A DNA stretch of 5,231 bases, from positions 1-5,231 of the forward strand of contig JAFYQN010000104.1 of the NCBI GenBank assembly GCA_017559885.1. The letters are read 5' to 3'. The first letter of the stretch is position 1. Every line of letters starts with the position of its first letter. The stretch comes from Clostridia bacterium. GTDB taxonomy: Bacteria > Bacillota > Clostridia > Oscillospirales > Acutalibacteraceae. A program made the position numbers and the translations under genes. Below are positions 5,014-5,231 of the stretch, piece after piece. The notes beneath the pieces are model-generated. The model was not told where the DNA came from. It saw only the letters and a program-made list of their open reading frames with translations, and did no database searches.

Positions 5014-5231
5014 ATGAAAAAACAGCTAAACGTCATAATCGCTGATGATTCGGCAGATTTTGGTCAGAACTGCGCCAAGATTTTAAAAAGTTACGGTATG
5101 AATGTAACTCTTTGTGGCAAAGACGGCTATGAACTGATAAAAATAATTTAAAAAAACAATGCCGACGTGGACATAGCAGATGTATTTATGCATAATCTTT
5201 ATATTATTGGCGTATTGTGAAGAATTAAGTA
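5014..5231 (+). pseudogene. spo0A: Spo0A-like response regulator receiver domain, broken by two in-frame stops and cut by the window edge
   Basis: From ATG 5014, behind AAAGGAG, codons 1-45 give a clean receiver start: LNVIIADDSADFG with the acidic pair D11-D12, then ILKSYGMNVTL and KDGYELI. This matches Clostridia Spo0A, the master regulator of sporulation entry. Codon 46 is TAA (5149-5151). The same frame then continues recognisably (KNNADVDIADVFM) and keeps the phosphoacceptor aspartate at codon 56, the position used in Bacillus Spo0A. A second stop, TGA, is codon 69 (5218-5220). The usual MP-LD after the phosphoacceptor reads MHNLY, so a conserved proline and aspartate are also changed. 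No frameshift is needed, only substitutions. The C-terminal DNA-binding domain lies beyond the window. It could be a true pseudogene, a decayed paralogue or sequencing error at a contig end. As read, only a 45-residue fragment would be made. Confidence 0.75.

Overview
The window looks like an AT-rich Firmicutes (Clostridia-type) chromosome carrying the right-hand end of a prophage. The evidence is the low GC content, strong AAGGAGG/AAGGGGG ribosome binding sites, frequent GTG/TTG starts, a Spo0A-type receiver domain and a Gram-positive phage lysis module. No species can be named from the sequence.

Region 1 (1-815), toxin/immunity pair. The left edge lies inside an open reading frame whose C-terminus is a GH-E-type HNH/endonuclease VII-fold nuclease toxin domain. 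It is followed 18 bases later by a DUF2185/Imm33-like immunity gene. Two perfect hairpins (843-868 and 886-917) then separate the pair from the next gene.

Region 2 (939-3700), end of the phage late region. In order: a modular baseplate/tail-fibre protein (BppU-like N-terminus, coiled coil, short collagen-like stretch, alanine-rich heptads, C-terminal tip domain); a small one-pass membrane protein of unknown function whose best start is a TTG; an Amidase_2 endolysin with a C-terminal peptidoglycan-binding domain; and an r1t-type holin. Holin and endolysin would act together to release phage progeny. The toxin pair upstream could arm the particle or the lysogen.

Region 3 (3701-5231), probably host chromosome. 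A 14-bp hairpin ends the phage unit and also takes in the start codon of a tspO gene. tspO converges on mscL, with a strong terminator between them. mscL encodes a mechanosensitive channel with a C-terminal four-cysteine zinc ribbon. Divergent from mscL, behind a 239-bp intergenic region with promoter elements and three GTCGTTTT-like motifs, is a spo0A-like gene. Its reading frame is broken by two in-frame stops, and all visible damage lies in the last ~85 bases of the window. It is therefore either a decaying pseudogene or low-quality sequence at a contig end.

The most interesting observations are the toxin/immunity pair within a phage late region, the hairpin over the tspO start at the probable phage/host junction, the zinc-ribbon MscL, and the broken spo0A with its operator-like repeats. 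No tRNA, rRNA, CRISPR array, insertion sequence or integrase is visible.
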